In this document: positions 24,503 to 34,117 of the stretch, in pieces
Position numbering within the stretch: the first letter of the stretch is position 1
How the letters are laid out: every line of letters starts with the position of its first letter
Origin: Zoogloea sp. LCSB751
GTDB lineage: Bacteria > Pseudomonadota > Gammaproteobacteria > Burkholderiales > Rhodocyclaceae
NCBI RefSeq assembly: GCF_002028455.1
Contig: NZ_MWUM01000021.1
Coordinates: 35,228 to 99,227 of the forward strand
Reading direction: 5' to 3'
Length of the DNA: 64,000 nt
The notes under the pieces: generated by a model
Database searches by the model: none
The model's input: only the letters and a program-made list of their open reading frames with translations
What the model was told of the DNA's origin: nothing
Made by a program: the position numbers and the translations under genes

Positions 24503-25428
24503 CGAACACTCCACATATCACGGTGCTACTGGAAGAAGCAGTGGCGGCCCTGGCTATCAAGCCGGATGGCGTCTACGTGGACGGCACCTTCGGAAGGGGC
24601 GGGCACAGCCGCGCAATCCTGGCCCAGCTGGGGCCTCAGGGGCGCCTGATCTCCTTCGACCGGGATCCGGTGGCCATTGCGGCCGGGCAGGCGGTGGCAG
24701 ACCCGCGCTTCGAGCTGGTGCATGCACCGTTCTCGGATTTTGCCGAAGCGCTGGCCGAAAGAGGAATTGCCGGGGTGGATGGCGTCCTGCTGGATCTGGG
24801 CGTGTCGTCCCCCCAGCTGGATGAAGCGGAGCGGGGCATGAGCTTTCGGTTCGATGCGCCGCTCGACATGCGAATGGATACGACCCGCGGGGTGACCGCG
24901 GCGGAATGGCTGGCGGAAGCGGCGCTTGCTGACATCACCCGCGTACTGAGGGAATACGGTGAAGAACGGTTTGCTTATGAGATTGCAAAGGCGATTGCAG
25001 CTGCTCGGGCAGGGGGGCCTGTTGCAACCACGGGACAGCTTGCCGCGATCGTGGAAAAAGCGGTCCGCACACGCGAGCCGGGCCAGCACCCTGCGACGCG
25101 CACCTTCCAAGCTCTACGGATTTGTGTCAATCAAGAGCTCGAAGAACTGTCGTTAGTTCTTCCGCAGGTCGTGGCAAGGCTGGCAGTGGGAGGTCGTTTG
25201 GTGGTGATCAGTTTCCACTCGCTCGAGGATCGCATCGTCAAACGTTTCATGCGGGATGAGTCGCGTCCGCCGCAGCTTCCAGCGCGACTGCCGGTACGGG
25301 CCGCCGATCTGCCGAAGCCGAAACTGGCCTTGGTGGGCAAGCCTGTGCGGCCGTCCGATGAGGAGGTTGCTGCAAACCCGCGTTCCCGCAGTGCAGTGAT
25401 GCGTATTGCCGAAAGGCTGGAGTCCTGA
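24499..25428 (+). CDS. rsmH: 16S rRNA m4C1402 methyltransferase RsmH
   Basis: A 309-residue SAM-dependent enzyme that N4-methylates C1402 in the ribosomal P site. The N-terminal HITVLLEEAV leads to the SAM loop YVDGTFGRGGHSRAIL. LLDLGVSSPQLDEAERGMSFR and the C-terminal SRSAVMRIAERLE are family signatures. The GTG at 24499 overlaps the mraZ stop. Length as expected (E. coli 313). Confidence 0.97.
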   Translation: MTNTPHITVLLEEAVAALAIKPDGVYVDGTFGRGGHSRAILAQLGPQGRLISFDRDPVAIAAGQAVADPRFELVHAPFSDFAEALAERGIAGVDGVLLDLGVSSPQLDEAERGMSFRFDAPLDMRMDTTRGVTAAEWLAEAALADITRVLREYGEERFAYEIAKAIAAARAGGPVATTGQLAAIVEKAVRTREPGQHPATRTFQALRICVNQELEELSLVLPQVVARLAVGGRLVVISFHSLEDRIVKRFMRDESRPPQLPARLPVRAADLPKPKLALVGKPVRPSDEEVAANPRSRSAVMRIAERLES

Positions 25429-25429
25429 C

Positions 25430-25696
25430 ATGGCGCGCCTCAACGGATTCCTTCTGATGCTGGTGGTGGCCAGCAGCCTTGGTGTGGTGGCGTCCCAGCA
25501 CCAGGCCCGCAAGCTGTATGCCGCCGTCGAGCGCGAGCAGCAGCGTTCCAGCCAACTGGAAGTCGAGTGGGGGCAGCTCCAGCTTGAACAGAGTACCTGG
25601 GCCGCCCACGCCCGCATTGAAAAGCTCGCTCGCGAAAAGCTTGCGATGCGCCCGCCTCAGTCTGGGCAGATCATTGCCATCGAGGAGCGGCCATGA
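25430..25696 (+). CDS. ftsL: Cell division protein FtsL
   Basis: An 88-residue bitopic membrane protein: a short N-terminus, a transmembrane helix (about 4-22) and a periplasmic leucine-zipper-like coiled coil (AAVEREQQRSSQLEVEWGQLQ). FtsL forms a complex with FtsQ and FtsB and activates FtsWI at the septum. The C-terminal ARIEKLAREKLAM is the conserved end. It starts one base after the rsmH stop and overlaps ftsI by four bases. Confidence 0.93.
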   Translation: MARLNGFLLMLVVASSLGVVASQHQARKLYAAVEREQQRSSQLEVEWGQLQLEQSTWAAHARIEKLAREKLAMRPPQSGQIIAIEERP

Positions 25697-27450
25697 CGAA
25701 GGCCAAGAAGGGCGTCACCTTCAACCACAATCCCCTCCTGCGCTCCGAATTGCCGGCTTGGCGGCCGCGTTTCGTGCTGCTGTGCCTGCTCGGCGGTTCG
25801 CTCGCGCTGATTGGCCGTGCTGCGTATCTGCAGGGGGTCAATGACCAGTTCCTGCAGGCCAAGGGCGAATCCCGCTATGCTCGCCTGCTGGGGGTGCCCG
25901 CTACCCGCGGCAAGATCACCGATCGTCAGGGCGATGTGCTGGCGGTATCGTCGCCGGTCAAGTCCCTCTGGGCGATTCCCGAAGATGCCCGCCTCAATCC
26001 GGCCCAGACCCGTCAGCTAGCCGCTTTGCTGGAGATGGACGTCAATGAGGTCAATCAGAAGCTGGCGGTCGACAAGGAGTTCGTCTACCTGAAGCGCCAG
26101 GTGTCGCCGGAGCTGGCTGACCGTATCGCGGCGCTCAAGCTGCCGGGCATCCACGATCAGCGGGAATACCGCCGGTTTTACCCTGGCGGCGAGGTCATGG
26201 CCCATGTGCTGGGCTTTACCGGCGTGGACGACAAGGGCCAGGAGGGCATTGAACTGGCCTACGAATCGGCGCTGGCGGGCAGGCCCGGTTCCCGTCGGGT
26301 CGTCAAGGACCGGCGTGGCAATGTGGTCGAGGATGTACAGTCCATTCGCCCGCCGCAGGACGGCAAGGAAGTGGCGCTGGCGCTCGACAACAAGATCCAG
26401 TATCTGGCCCATGCCGCGCTCAAGCAAGCCATCACCGACAACAAGGCCAAGGCGGGCGGAGTCGTGGTGCTCGATGCCAAGACCGGTGAAGTTCTGGCGC
26501 TGGCCAACGCGCCGACCTTCAACCCGAACAACCGGGTGCATCTCACCGGCGACCAGTTGCGCAACCGCGCGCTGACCGATACCTATGAACCGGGTTCGAC
26601 GATGAAGCCCTTCACCGCCGCGCTGGCGCTGGAGACGGGCAAGTTCACGTCCAATACCATCATCAACTGCGCCCCGGGCCGGATGACCATCGGAACCGCG
26701 ACGATCTCCGACGCCCATCCCCATGGTGCCCTGTCGGTGGCCCAGGTGATCCAGAAGTCCTCGAACATCGGAGCGGCCAAGATGGCGCTCACCTTCACAC
26801 CGGACGTGATGTGGAAGATGTTCGACAACCTCGGCTTCGGTTCGCCGCTCAAGCTCGGGTTCCCGGGCGAAGTCGGTGGCAGGCTGCGTCCGGCCAAGAC
26901 CTGGCGCCCGATCGAGCAGGCCACGATGTCTTATGGTCATGGCATTTCGGTGAGCCTGATGCAGATGGCCAACGCCTACCAGGTGTTCGCCCGCGACGGC
27001 GACATGGTGCCGCTTTCCCTGTCGCGCCTGGATGCGCCGCCCCTGCATGGCACCCGTGTGTTCTCCCCGCAGACCGCCCGCGAGGTGCGCCAGATGCTCG
27101 AAATGGTGGTGCAGCCGGGTGGTACGGCAACCCAGGCCAATATCCCGGGCTATCGTGTCGGCGGCAAGACCGGCACCGCAATGAAACTGGTCGGCGGTCG
27201 CTATGCGCTCAAGTACGTGGCGTCTTTCGTCGGTATCGCGCCCATTTCCGATCCGCGCCTGATCGTGGCGGTCATGATCGATGAGCCGACGGCCGGCAAG
27301 CACTACGGCGGCGATGTGGCCGGTCCGGTCTTTGCCCAGGTGATGGGCGGCGCCCTGCGGACCCTCGGCGTGCCGGCCGATGCACCATTGAAACCCTTGC
27401 AGGTTGCCCGCCAGGGCACCACTTCCGCAGCCTCCGGGGAGTCCATGTAA
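25693..27450 (+). CDS. ftsI: Septal peptidoglycan transpeptidase FtsI (PBP3)
   Basis: A 585-residue class B penicillin-binding protein that cross-links septal peptidoglycan with FtsW. After a short cytoplasmic part comes one transmembrane helix (about 23-42), a pedestal domain beginning near RGKITDRQGDVLAVS, and the transpeptidase domain. The active-site motifs are STMKPF (nucleophile Ser), SSN, and KTGT. No extension or truncation compared with E. coli FtsI (588). It is adjacent to murE without a gap. Confidence 0.97.
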   Translation: MTKAKKGVTFNHNPLLRSELPAWRPRFVLLCLLGGSLALIGRAAYLQGVNDQFLQAKGESRYARLLGVPATRGKITDRQGDVLAVSSPVKSLWAIPEDARLNPAQTRQLAALLEMDVNEVNQKLAVDKEFVYLKRQVSPELADRIAALKLPGIHDQREYRRFYPGGEVMAHVLGFTGVDDKGQEGIELAYESALAGRPGSRRVVKDRRGNVVEDVQSIRPPQDGKEVALALDNKIQYLAHAALKQAITDNKAKAGGVVVLDAKTGEVLALANAPTFNPNNRVHLTGDQLRNRALTDTYEPGSTMKPFTAALALETGKFTSNTIINCAPGRMTIGTATISDAHPHGALSVAQVIQKSSNIGAAKMALTFTPDVMWKMFDNLGFGSPLKLGFPGEVGGRLRPAKTWRPIEQATMSYGHGISVSLMQMANAYQVFARDGDMVPLSLSRLDAPPLHGTRVFSPQTAREVRQMLEMVVQPGGTATQANIPGYRVGGKTGTAMKLVGGRYALKYVASFVGIAPISDPRLIVAVMIDEPTAGKHYGGDVAGPVFAQVMGGALRTLGVPADAPLKPLQVARQGTTSAASGESM

Positions 27451-28965
27451 ATGCAGCAGCCTCAACAGAAGGCGCGCGCCATCCTCGATGAATTGGCCAA
27501 GGCCGGTGTGGACGTGTCACGCTTGTGCGCCGACTCGCGCCAGGTGCGTGCCGGCGATATTTTTCTTGCTTATCCGGGCCACCGGGTGGACGGACGACGC
27601 TACATCAAGGATGCCGTCCATGCGGGCGCGGCGGCCGTGCTGTGGGAGCGCCACGGACACACTTGGGACGCTGGTCTGCAGGCTCCCAATCTGGCGGTGG
27701 ACGGACTTGCGACGCTGTCCGGTTATCTGGCCGACGAAGTATGCGGGCGTCCGTCGGAGGCCCTGTGGCTGGTCGGGGTGACCGGCACCAACGGCAAGAC
27801 CTCGGTGAGCCAGTGGCTGACCCGTGCTTTTGCGGCCCTCGGTCGCAAGTGCGGGGTGGTCGGTACTCTCGGGATAGGTTTTCCCGGCGCCCTGTCGGCG
27901 AGCCTCAATACCACGCCGGACAGCCTGACCCTGCATCGCACCCTTGCCGAATTCCGCGCAGCCGACGCCCAAGCGGTGGCCATGGAAGTGTCTTCCATCG
28001 GGCTCGACCAGGGGCGTCTCAACGGCTTGCGTTTCGACGTAGCGGTGTTCACCAACCTGACCCGCGATCATCTTGATTACCACGGCAGCATGGAGAACTA
28101 CGCCACCGCCAAGGCGCGCCTGTTCGACATGCCCGGTTTGCGCTCGGTGGTGCTCAACCTGGACGACCGCTTCGGCATGGAGCAGGCGCGGCGGCTGGCC
28201 GGACACGGGCTGGAGGTGATCGGCTACACCCTCATCGCCAGCAATGCCGATGCGGCGCCGGTCAACCGCGTGCTGATCGCCGACAAGCTGACCACGACAG
28301 CGGCCGGGATCCGTTTCACGGCCCGCTGCGGCAACGAGTCCGCCGATCTTTATCCCAACCTGGTTGGGCAGTTCAACGTATCCAATCTGCTGGCAGTCAT
28401 CGGCACCCTGATGGCCTCCGGTTTCACGCTCGACGATGCGGCTTCGGTAGCCGAAGGGCTGACGCCGCCGCAGGGGCGCATGCAGACCCTGGGTGGGGTC
28501 TGCGACCCGCTGGTGGTGGTGGATTACGCCCATTCGCCGGACGCCCTCGAACAGGTGCTTGCCGCTGTGCGCGCCACGGTTACTGCCCGTAATGGGCGCA
28601 TGACCTGCGTGTTCGGTTGCGGCGGCGACCGTGATCCCGGCAAACGGCCCATCATGGGCGAACTGGCGGCGCGTCTCGCCGACCGGGTCGTGCTGACCAG
28701 CGACAACCCGCGCAGCGAGGATCCGCTGGCGATCCTGCAGCAGATCGCGGTGGCTGCCGGTACGCAGGCCGAGATCGTTCCAGACCGTGCCGAGGCGATC
28801 CGAAAGGCCATCCTGTCTGCGGCTGCCGACGATGTGATCGTGGTGGCTGGCAAAGGGCATGAGCCTTACCAGGAAATCAAGGGCGTGCGCTATCCCTTCT
28901 CCGACGTCGAGCAGGCCAGGGGCGCGCTACAAGCCTGGAACGATGCCCAGGGAGACCTTCTGTGA
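27451..28965 (+). CDS. murE: UDP-MurNAc-L-Ala-D-Glu:meso-DAP ligase
   Basis: A 504-residue Mur ligase that adds meso-diaminopimelate to UDP-MurNAc-dipeptide. The ATP loop is GVTGTNGKTS near residues 109-118, and the specificity motif DNPR (in TSDNPRSEDP) marks the DAP-adding type. The carbamylated lysine region and the C-terminal GKGHEPYQ are present. It starts directly after the ftsI stop and its stop overlaps the murF ATG. Confidence 0.97.
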   Translation: MQQPQQKARAILDELAKAGVDVSRLCADSRQVRAGDIFLAYPGHRVDGRRYIKDAVHAGAAAVLWERHGHTWDAGLQAPNLAVDGLATLSGYLADEVCGRPSEALWLVGVTGTNGKTSVSQWLTRAFAALGRKCGVVGTLGIGFPGALSASLNTTPDSLTLHRTLAEFRAADAQAVAMEVSSIGLDQGRLNGLRFDVAVFTNLTRDHLDYHGSMENYATAKARLFDMPGLRSVVLNLDDRFGMEQARRLAGHGLEVIGYTLIASNADAAPVNRVLIADKLTTTAAGIRFTARCGNESADLYPNLVGQFNVSNLLAVIGTLMASGFTLDDAASVAEGLTPPQGRMQTLGGVCDPLVVVDYAHSPDALEQVLAAVRATVTARNGRMTCVFGCGGDRDPGKRPIMGELAARLADRVVLTSDNPRSEDPLAILQQIAVAAGTQAEIVPDRAEAIRKAILSAAADDVIVVAGKGHEPYQEIKGVRYPFSDVEQARGALQAWNDAQGDLL

Positions 28966-30338
28966 TGGATATCCAGGAAGCCGCGCTGGCCACGGCGGGC
29001 ACGGCGGTCGGCGGCAACGTCGCCTTTTCTTCGGTTAGCACCGATTCCCGCGCGATCCAGCCCGGGCAGCTGTTCGTGGCGCTGCGGGGCGAGCGTTTCG
29101 ACGGACATGCCTACGTGTCCGCCGTGGCGGGGCAAGGGGCGGTGGCCGCGATGGTGGATCGTGCCTGGGCTGCCGCCAATCCGGTGCCGCTGCCACTGGT
29201 GATCGTCGATGACACGCGCCTTGGCCTGGGCCGTCTGAGCGCGAACTGGCGGGCGCGCTTCGAACTTCCGCTGATCGGCGTGACCGGCAGCAATGGCAAG
29301 ACCACGGTCAAGGAAATGTGTGCAGCGATCCTGCGTGCCCAGGTACGCCGGGACGGGTTCGACCCTGGGCTTGCCGTACTGGCAACCCAGGGCAACCTCA
29401 ACAACGATATCGGCCTGCCGCTGATGCTGCTGCGTATGTCGGGTAGCCACCGGGCGGCGGTCATCGAGATGGGTATGAACCATCCGGGCGAGATCGATTA
29501 CCTGACCCATCTGGCGCGGCCCACCGTGGCCCTGGTGAACAACGCTCAGCGCGCGCACCTGCAGGGCATGGGCAATCTGAAAGAAGTGGCCCGCGAAAAG
29601 GGGGCGATCTACAACGGTCTGTCGTCGGACGGCGTGGCGGTGATCAATGCCGACGACGCCTTCGCCGGCTTCTGGAAAAGCCTCAACGAAGGGCGCCGGA
29701 CCCTCACCTTCGGTTTGAAGGCGGCAGCCGATGTCAGCGCCCGGAGTACAGGCCATGGTTTTGCCAGCGATGTCGTGCTGAGTGCCCCGCAGGGAGACGT
29801 CCGTTTTCGGCTGCAGGTGCCCGGGGAACACAACGTGCGCAATGCGCTGGCCGCCGCCGCGGCCTGTCTGGCTGCGGATGTATCCCTTGATGCGGTGGCG
29901 GAAGGGCTGGGCGGATTCACCGGAACGCCGGGGCGCCTGCACCTGTGCAAGGGCCTCAATGGCGCTGTGGTCATCGACGACAGCTACAACGCCAACCCCG
30001 ACTCGATGCGTGCCGGCATCGCAGTGCTTGCCGCAACCCCCGGCCGCAAGATCCTGGTGATCGGCGACATGGGCGAGATCGGCGAGCAGAGTTTCCAGTA
30101 CCACGACGAGATTGGCGGCTACGCAAAGAGCGAAGGTGTCGATTTTCTGTTCGGGCTGGGTGAGATGAGCGAGATTGCGGCACGCAATTTCGGTGAAGGC
30201 GGATTCCATTTCAGCAAGCTCGACGAGCTGGTCGCAGCGCTGAAGCAGGAGCTCAATGCAGATACGGTGGTGCTCGTGAAAGGTTCCCGCTTCATGAAGA
30301 TGGAACGGGTCGTGAACGCCGTCGCGGAGAAGGCTTGA
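28965..30338 (+). CDS. murF: UDP-MurNAc-tripeptide:D-Ala-D-Ala ligase
   Basis: A 457-residue Mur ligase that completes the pentapeptide precursor. The ATP loop is GVTGSNGKTTVKE, the MGMNHPGEI block carries conserved metal and substrate contacts, and the C-terminal DDSYNANPDSM and VKGSRFMKME motifs are typical of MurF. The ATG at 28965 overlaps the murE stop (TGATG); an in-frame GTG lies three bases earlier. Confidence 0.97.
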   Translation: MDIQEAALATAGTAVGGNVAFSSVSTDSRAIQPGQLFVALRGERFDGHAYVSAVAGQGAVAAMVDRAWAAANPVPLPLVIVDDTRLGLGRLSANWRARFELPLIGVTGSNGKTTVKEMCAAILRAQVRRDGFDPGLAVLATQGNLNNDIGLPLMLLRMSGSHRAAVIEMGMNHPGEIDYLTHLARPTVALVNNAQRAHLQGMGNLKEVAREKGAIYNGLSSDGVAVINADDAFAGFWKSLNEGRRTLTFGLKAAADVSARSTGHGFASDVVLSAPQGDVRFRLQVPGEHNVRNALAAAAACLAADVSLDAVAEGLGGFTGTPGRLHLCKGLNGAVVIDDSYNANPDSMRAGIAVLAATPGRKILVIGDMGEIGEQSFQYHDEIGGYAKSEGVDFLFGLGEMSEIAARNFGEGGFHFSKLDELVAALKQELNADTVVLVKGSRFMKMERVVNAVAEKA

Positions 30339-30398
30339 TGATTTGTTGCAGTACAAGGGTGAGCGGTCCGGTTTCCTTCGTTTGCGGGGAGGCCTGGC

Positions 30399-31487
30399 AT
30401 GCTGCTTGAACTGGCCCTGTGGCTGGGCAAGGATGCCCGTTTTTTCAACGTGTTCGGCTACATCACGTTGCGCGCGGTGCTGGCTGCCGGTACGGCGCTG
30501 GTGCTGTCGCTCGTCTTCGGCCCGCCGGTGATCCGCTGGCTGGCCGCCAAGAAAATCGGCCAGGCGGTCCGTGATGATGGCCCCAAGTCCCACCTGACCA
30601 AGGCTGGGACGCCCACCATGGGGGGGGCGCTGATCCTCATCGCCATCGCCATCACCACGCTGCTGTGGGGCGATCTGCGCAACAAGTACGTGTGGGTGGT
30701 GCTGTTCGTGACTCTCGGCTTTGGGGCTGTGGGTTGGGTGGATGACTGGCGTAAGGTGGTTTATCGCGACCCGAAGGGCTTGGCGAGCCGCTGGAAGTAC
30801 TTCTGGACGTCCGCCATCGCGCTGGCCGCCGCCATGTTCCTCGGCCTGACCGCCACGTTGCCGGCCCAGATCGAGCTGATCGTGCCCTTCTTCAAGACCG
30901 TGGCCTATCCGCTGGGCGTGATCGGCTTCATCATCCTGAGCTACTTTGTGATCAACGGCACCAGCCATTCGGTGAACCTCACCGATGGCCTCGATGGTCT
31001 GGCGATCATGCCGACCGTGATGGTCAGCTCGGCGCTGGCGATCTTCGCCTACGTGGCCGGCCACATGGGCTTCTCCAAGTACCTGGGCGTGCCTTACATC
31101 CCGGGGGCCAGCGAACTGGCGGTGATCTGCGGTGCGATCGCCGGTGCCGGCCTGGGCTTCCTGTGGTTCAACGCATATCCGGCGGAAGTCTTCATGGGCG
31201 ACGTCGGTGCGCTAGCCCTCGGTGCGGCGATGGGCACCATCGCGGTGATCGTCCGCCAGGAGATCGTGCTGTTCATCATGGGCGGCCTGTTCGTCGCCGA
31301 AGCCCTGTCGGTGATGGTGCAGGTGCTGTACTTCAAGTACTCGGGCGGCAAGCGCATCTTCCGCATGGCGCCGCTACACCACCACTACGAGCTGGGTGGC
31401 TGGAAGGAGACCCAGGTGGTCGTGCGCTTCTGGATCATCACGATCATGCTCGTGCTGTTCGGCCTGTCCACCCTAAAGCTGCGCTAA
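30399..31487 (+). CDS. mraY: Phospho-MurNAc-pentapeptide transferase MraY
   Basis: A 362-residue integral membrane enzyme with about ten transmembrane helices that transfers phospho-MurNAc-pentapeptide to undecaprenyl phosphate, giving lipid I. Active-site loops include VDDWRKV, the NLTDGLDGLAI segment and FMGDVGALALG, followed by the MAPLHHHYE histidine motif. GGGGAGG precedes the ATG at 30399. The 60-base gap after murF shows no gene. Confidence 0.97.
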   Translation: MLLELALWLGKDARFFNVFGYITLRAVLAAGTALVLSLVFGPPVIRWLAAKKIGQAVRDDGPKSHLTKAGTPTMGGALILIAIAITTLLWGDLRNKYVWVVLFVTLGFGAVGWVDDWRKVVYRDPKGLASRWKYFWTSAIALAAAMFLGLTATLPAQIELIVPFFKTVAYPLGVIGFIILSYFVINGTSHSVNLTDGLDGLAIMPTVMVSSALAIFAYVAGHMGFSKYLGVPYIPGASELAVICGAIAGAGLGFLWFNAYPAEVFMGDVGALALGAAMGTIAVIVRQEIVLFIMGGLFVAEALSVMVQVLYFKYSGGKRIFRMAPLHHHYELGGWKETQVVVRFWIITIMLVLFGLSTLKLR

Positions 31488-31493
31488 GCCGAC

Positions 31494-32885
31494 ATGAGCA
31501 CGTCCCAACTCACTCTCGTTGTCGGCCTCGGTGAATCCGGTTTGGCGATGGCCCGCTGGCTGGCCGGGCAGGGCGTCGCAGTGCGGGTAGCGGATTCCCG
31601 TGCGGAGCCACCCGGTGTGGACCGCTTGCGGGTGGAGGTGCCGGCGGCCGAAATCCTGACCGGGCCTTTCCAATTGGCGCTGCTGGACGGCGTGAGCCGC
31701 ATTGCGATCAGCCCCGGCGTGGATCCACGTCAGCCGCTGGTGCGTACGGCCAAGGAACGCGGCATTCCGGTCGTTGGCGAGATGGACTTGCTGGTGCAGG
31801 CCCTCGAGGCGCTCGGCGTGCGCGAGCAGACGAAAATCATCGCCATTACCGGCACCAATGGCAAAACCACCACCACCACGCTGGCAGGCGAGATGGTGCG
31901 GGCCTGCGGCGTCGATGGGGTGGTCGCTGGCAACATCAGCCCGGCGGCGCTGGATGTGCTGATGGAACGGCAGGCCGTTGGACAGGCGCTGCCCGCGGTA
32001 TGGGTGCTCGAGCTGTCGAGCTTCCAGCTGGAAACCGGGCCGAAGCTTGACGCGGTTTCGGCGACCGTCCTCAACGTGACCGACGACCACCTGGACCGCT
32101 ACGACGGCCTGGACGACTACGCCGCCACCAAGGCCGCCGTGTTCCAGGGCGCTGGCGTGCAGGTCCTGAACCGGGAAGACGCGCGCGTGGCGGCGATGGC
32201 CGTGTCGGGGCGCCGCATATTCACCTTCGGCGTCGATGCGCCGGCCGGGGACGACGACTTTGGCGTCGTTCGGGCAGAGGATGGCGAATGGCTGGTGCGC
32301 GGCGCGGAGCGCCTGCTGCAACGTTCGGAGCTCCAGTTGGCCGGTAGTCACAACGTGGCCAACGCGCTGGCTGCTTTGGCCTTGTGCGAGGCCGCGGGCC
32401 TGCCGCGGCTGGCGCTCGTGGATGCGCTGAAGGCCTTCCGGGGCCTGCCGCATCGGGTCGAGCAGGTCGCCGGGCGCGATGACGGCGTCACCTACTACGA
32501 CGACTCCAAGGGCACCAACGTCGGTGCGACGGTCGCTGCGCTGGAAGGGTTGCGCCGCAAAGTAGTGCTGATCGTCGGCGGCGACGGCAAGGGCCAGGAT
32601 TTCTCACCGTTGAAGGATGCCTTTGCCCGCTACGCCCGTGCCGTCGTGCTGATCGGCCGCGATGCGCGGACGATTGAGGCGGAGGTCGCCGGCTGCGGTG
32701 TGCCGTTGATCCACGCGGCCGACATGGAGGCCGCGGTGCTTGAGGCCGATGCCCGTGCCGAAGCTGGCGACGTGGTGTTGTTGTCGCCCGCCTGCGCCAG
32801 CCTCGACATGTTCCGCAACTATGCCCACCGCGCCCAGGTGTTCATCGACGCGGTGAAGCGCTTGCCCGGAGTGAGCTCTGTATGA
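31494..32885 (+). CDS. murD: UDP-MurNAc-L-Ala:D-Glu ligase
   Basis: A 463-residue Mur ligase that adds D-glutamate. The N-terminal Rossmann-like domain has GLGESGLAMARWL, the central ATP loop is ITGTNGKTTTT, and further blocks are NVTDDHLDRY and YYDDSKGTNVGAT. The C-terminal LSPACASLDMFRNY matches the family. It starts six bases after mraY and overlaps ftsW by four bases. Confidence 0.97.
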   Translation: MSTSQLTLVVGLGESGLAMARWLAGQGVAVRVADSRAEPPGVDRLRVEVPAAEILTGPFQLALLDGVSRIAISPGVDPRQPLVRTAKERGIPVVGEMDLLVQALEALGVREQTKIIAITGTNGKTTTTTLAGEMVRACGVDGVVAGNISPAALDVLMERQAVGQALPAVWVLELSSFQLETGPKLDAVSATVLNVTDDHLDRYDGLDDYAATKAAVFQGAGVQVLNREDARVAAMAVSGRRIFTFGVDAPAGDDDFGVVRAEDGEWLVRGAERLLQRSELQLAGSHNVANALAALALCEAAGLPRLALVDALKAFRGLPHRVEQVAGRDDGVTYYDDSKGTNVGATVAALEGLRRKVVLIVGGDGKGQDFSPLKDAFARYARAVVLIGRDARTIEAEVAGCGVPLIHAADMEAAVLEADARAEAGDVVLLSPACASLDMFRNYAHRAQVFIDAVKRLPGVSSV

Positions 32886-34117
32886 AACTCGCTGCCCGCC
32901 TGTCCGACTTCTGGGCTCGCCATGCCAGCGACAGCGCCTCGCTGGTGACCGGCCGTGCGGTTCATCGCCTGATGCGTCCGCTCAGCCAGCCGCGGGAGCT
33001 CGACCCGGCGCTGATCTGGTCGTCGGCGGCGTTGCTGTTGATGGGGCTGGTGATGGTGTTCTCGGCGTCCATTGCAACGGCGGAAGGCAGCCGCATGTTC
33101 GGCCACCAGCCGGCCTACTTTCTGATACGCCATGCGGTTTTCCTGTCCATCGGTGTGATCGCCGGGGTGATGGTCTTCCAGATTCCGATGCGGGCCTGGC
33201 AGGAGATGGCGCCATGGCTGTTCATCGCCGGCGTGGTGCTCCTGTTGATCGTGCTGATCCCGCATGTGGGGCGGGATGTGAACGGCGCCCGCCGCTGGCT
33301 GCCGCTGGGGGTCGTCAATCTGCAGCCGTCCGAGCTGATGAAGCTCTTCGCCGCGCTGTATGCCGCCGATTACACGGCCCGCAAGCTGCCGCTGATGGGC
33401 AGCTTCAAGCAGGGCTTCCTGCCGATGGCCGGGGTGATTCTGTTCGTCGGTTTCCTCCTGCTGAAGGAGCCCGACTTCGGCGCCTTTGTGGTGATCACCG
33501 CGATTGCCTTCGGCGTGCTGTTTCTGGGCGGCATCAATGTGCGCCTGTTTGCGCTGCTGGCGGTGGTGGCGGCGGTGGGCTTCGTACTGTTGATCACCTT
33601 CTCCGAATATCGTCGCCAGCGCATCCTCGGCTTCATGGATCCCTGGCAGGATGCTTACGGCAAGGGCTACCAGTTGTCCCACGCGCTGATCGCCTTTGGC
33701 CGCGGCGAGTGGTTCGGGGTCGGCCTCGGCGGCAGCATCGAGAAACTGTTCTACCTGCCTGAAGCCCATACCGACTTCCTGCTGGCGGTGATCGCCGAGG
33801 AGCTCGGTTTCGCCGGTGTGGTGACGGTCATCGTGCTGTTCGCGATCCTTATCCAGCGGGCTTTCGCGATCGGTCGCCAGGCGGTGATCCTCGAGCGCAA
33901 CTATGCGGCCCTGGTGGCCCAGGGAATTGCAATCTGGTTCGGCGTGCAGTCCTTCATCAACATGGGTGTGAACATGGGCCTGCTGCCCACCAAGGGCCTG
34001 ACCCTGCCGATGATGAGTTTTGGCGGTTCCGGCATCCTCGCCAACTGTGTGGCCATCGCGATCCTGCTGCGGATCGACTGGGAAAACCGTCAGATCATGC
34101 GGGGAGGCAACGCCTGA
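32882..34117 (+). CDS. ftsW: Septal SEDS glycosyltransferase FtsW
   Basis: A 411-residue polytopic membrane protein of the SEDS family that polymerises lipid II at the septum with FtsI. A basic N-terminal tail of about 40 residues precedes roughly ten transmembrane helices. Conserved loops include RRWLPLG with QPSELMK, the large periplasmic loop with GLGGSIEKLFYLPEAHTDF, and MGLLPTKGLTLPMMSFGGS. It overlaps both murD and murG. Confidence 0.97.
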   Translation: MKLAARLSDFWARHASDSASLVTGRAVHRLMRPLSQPRELDPALIWSSAALLLMGLVMVFSASIATAEGSRMFGHQPAYFLIRHAVFLSIGVIAGVMVFQIPMRAWQEMAPWLFIAGVVLLLIVLIPHVGRDVNGARRWLPLGVVNLQPSELMKLFAALYAADYTARKLPLMGSFKQGFLPMAGVILFVGFLLLKEPDFGAFVVITAIAFGVLFLGGINVRLFALLAVVAAVGFVLLITFSEYRRQRILGFMDPWQDAYGKGYQLSHALIAFGRGEWFGVGLGGSIEKLFYLPEAHTDFLLAVIAEELGFAGVVTVIVLFAILIQRAFAIGRQAVILERNYAALVAQGIAIWFGVQSFINMGVNMGLLPTKGLTLPMMSFGGSGILANCVAIAILLRIDWENRQIMRGGNA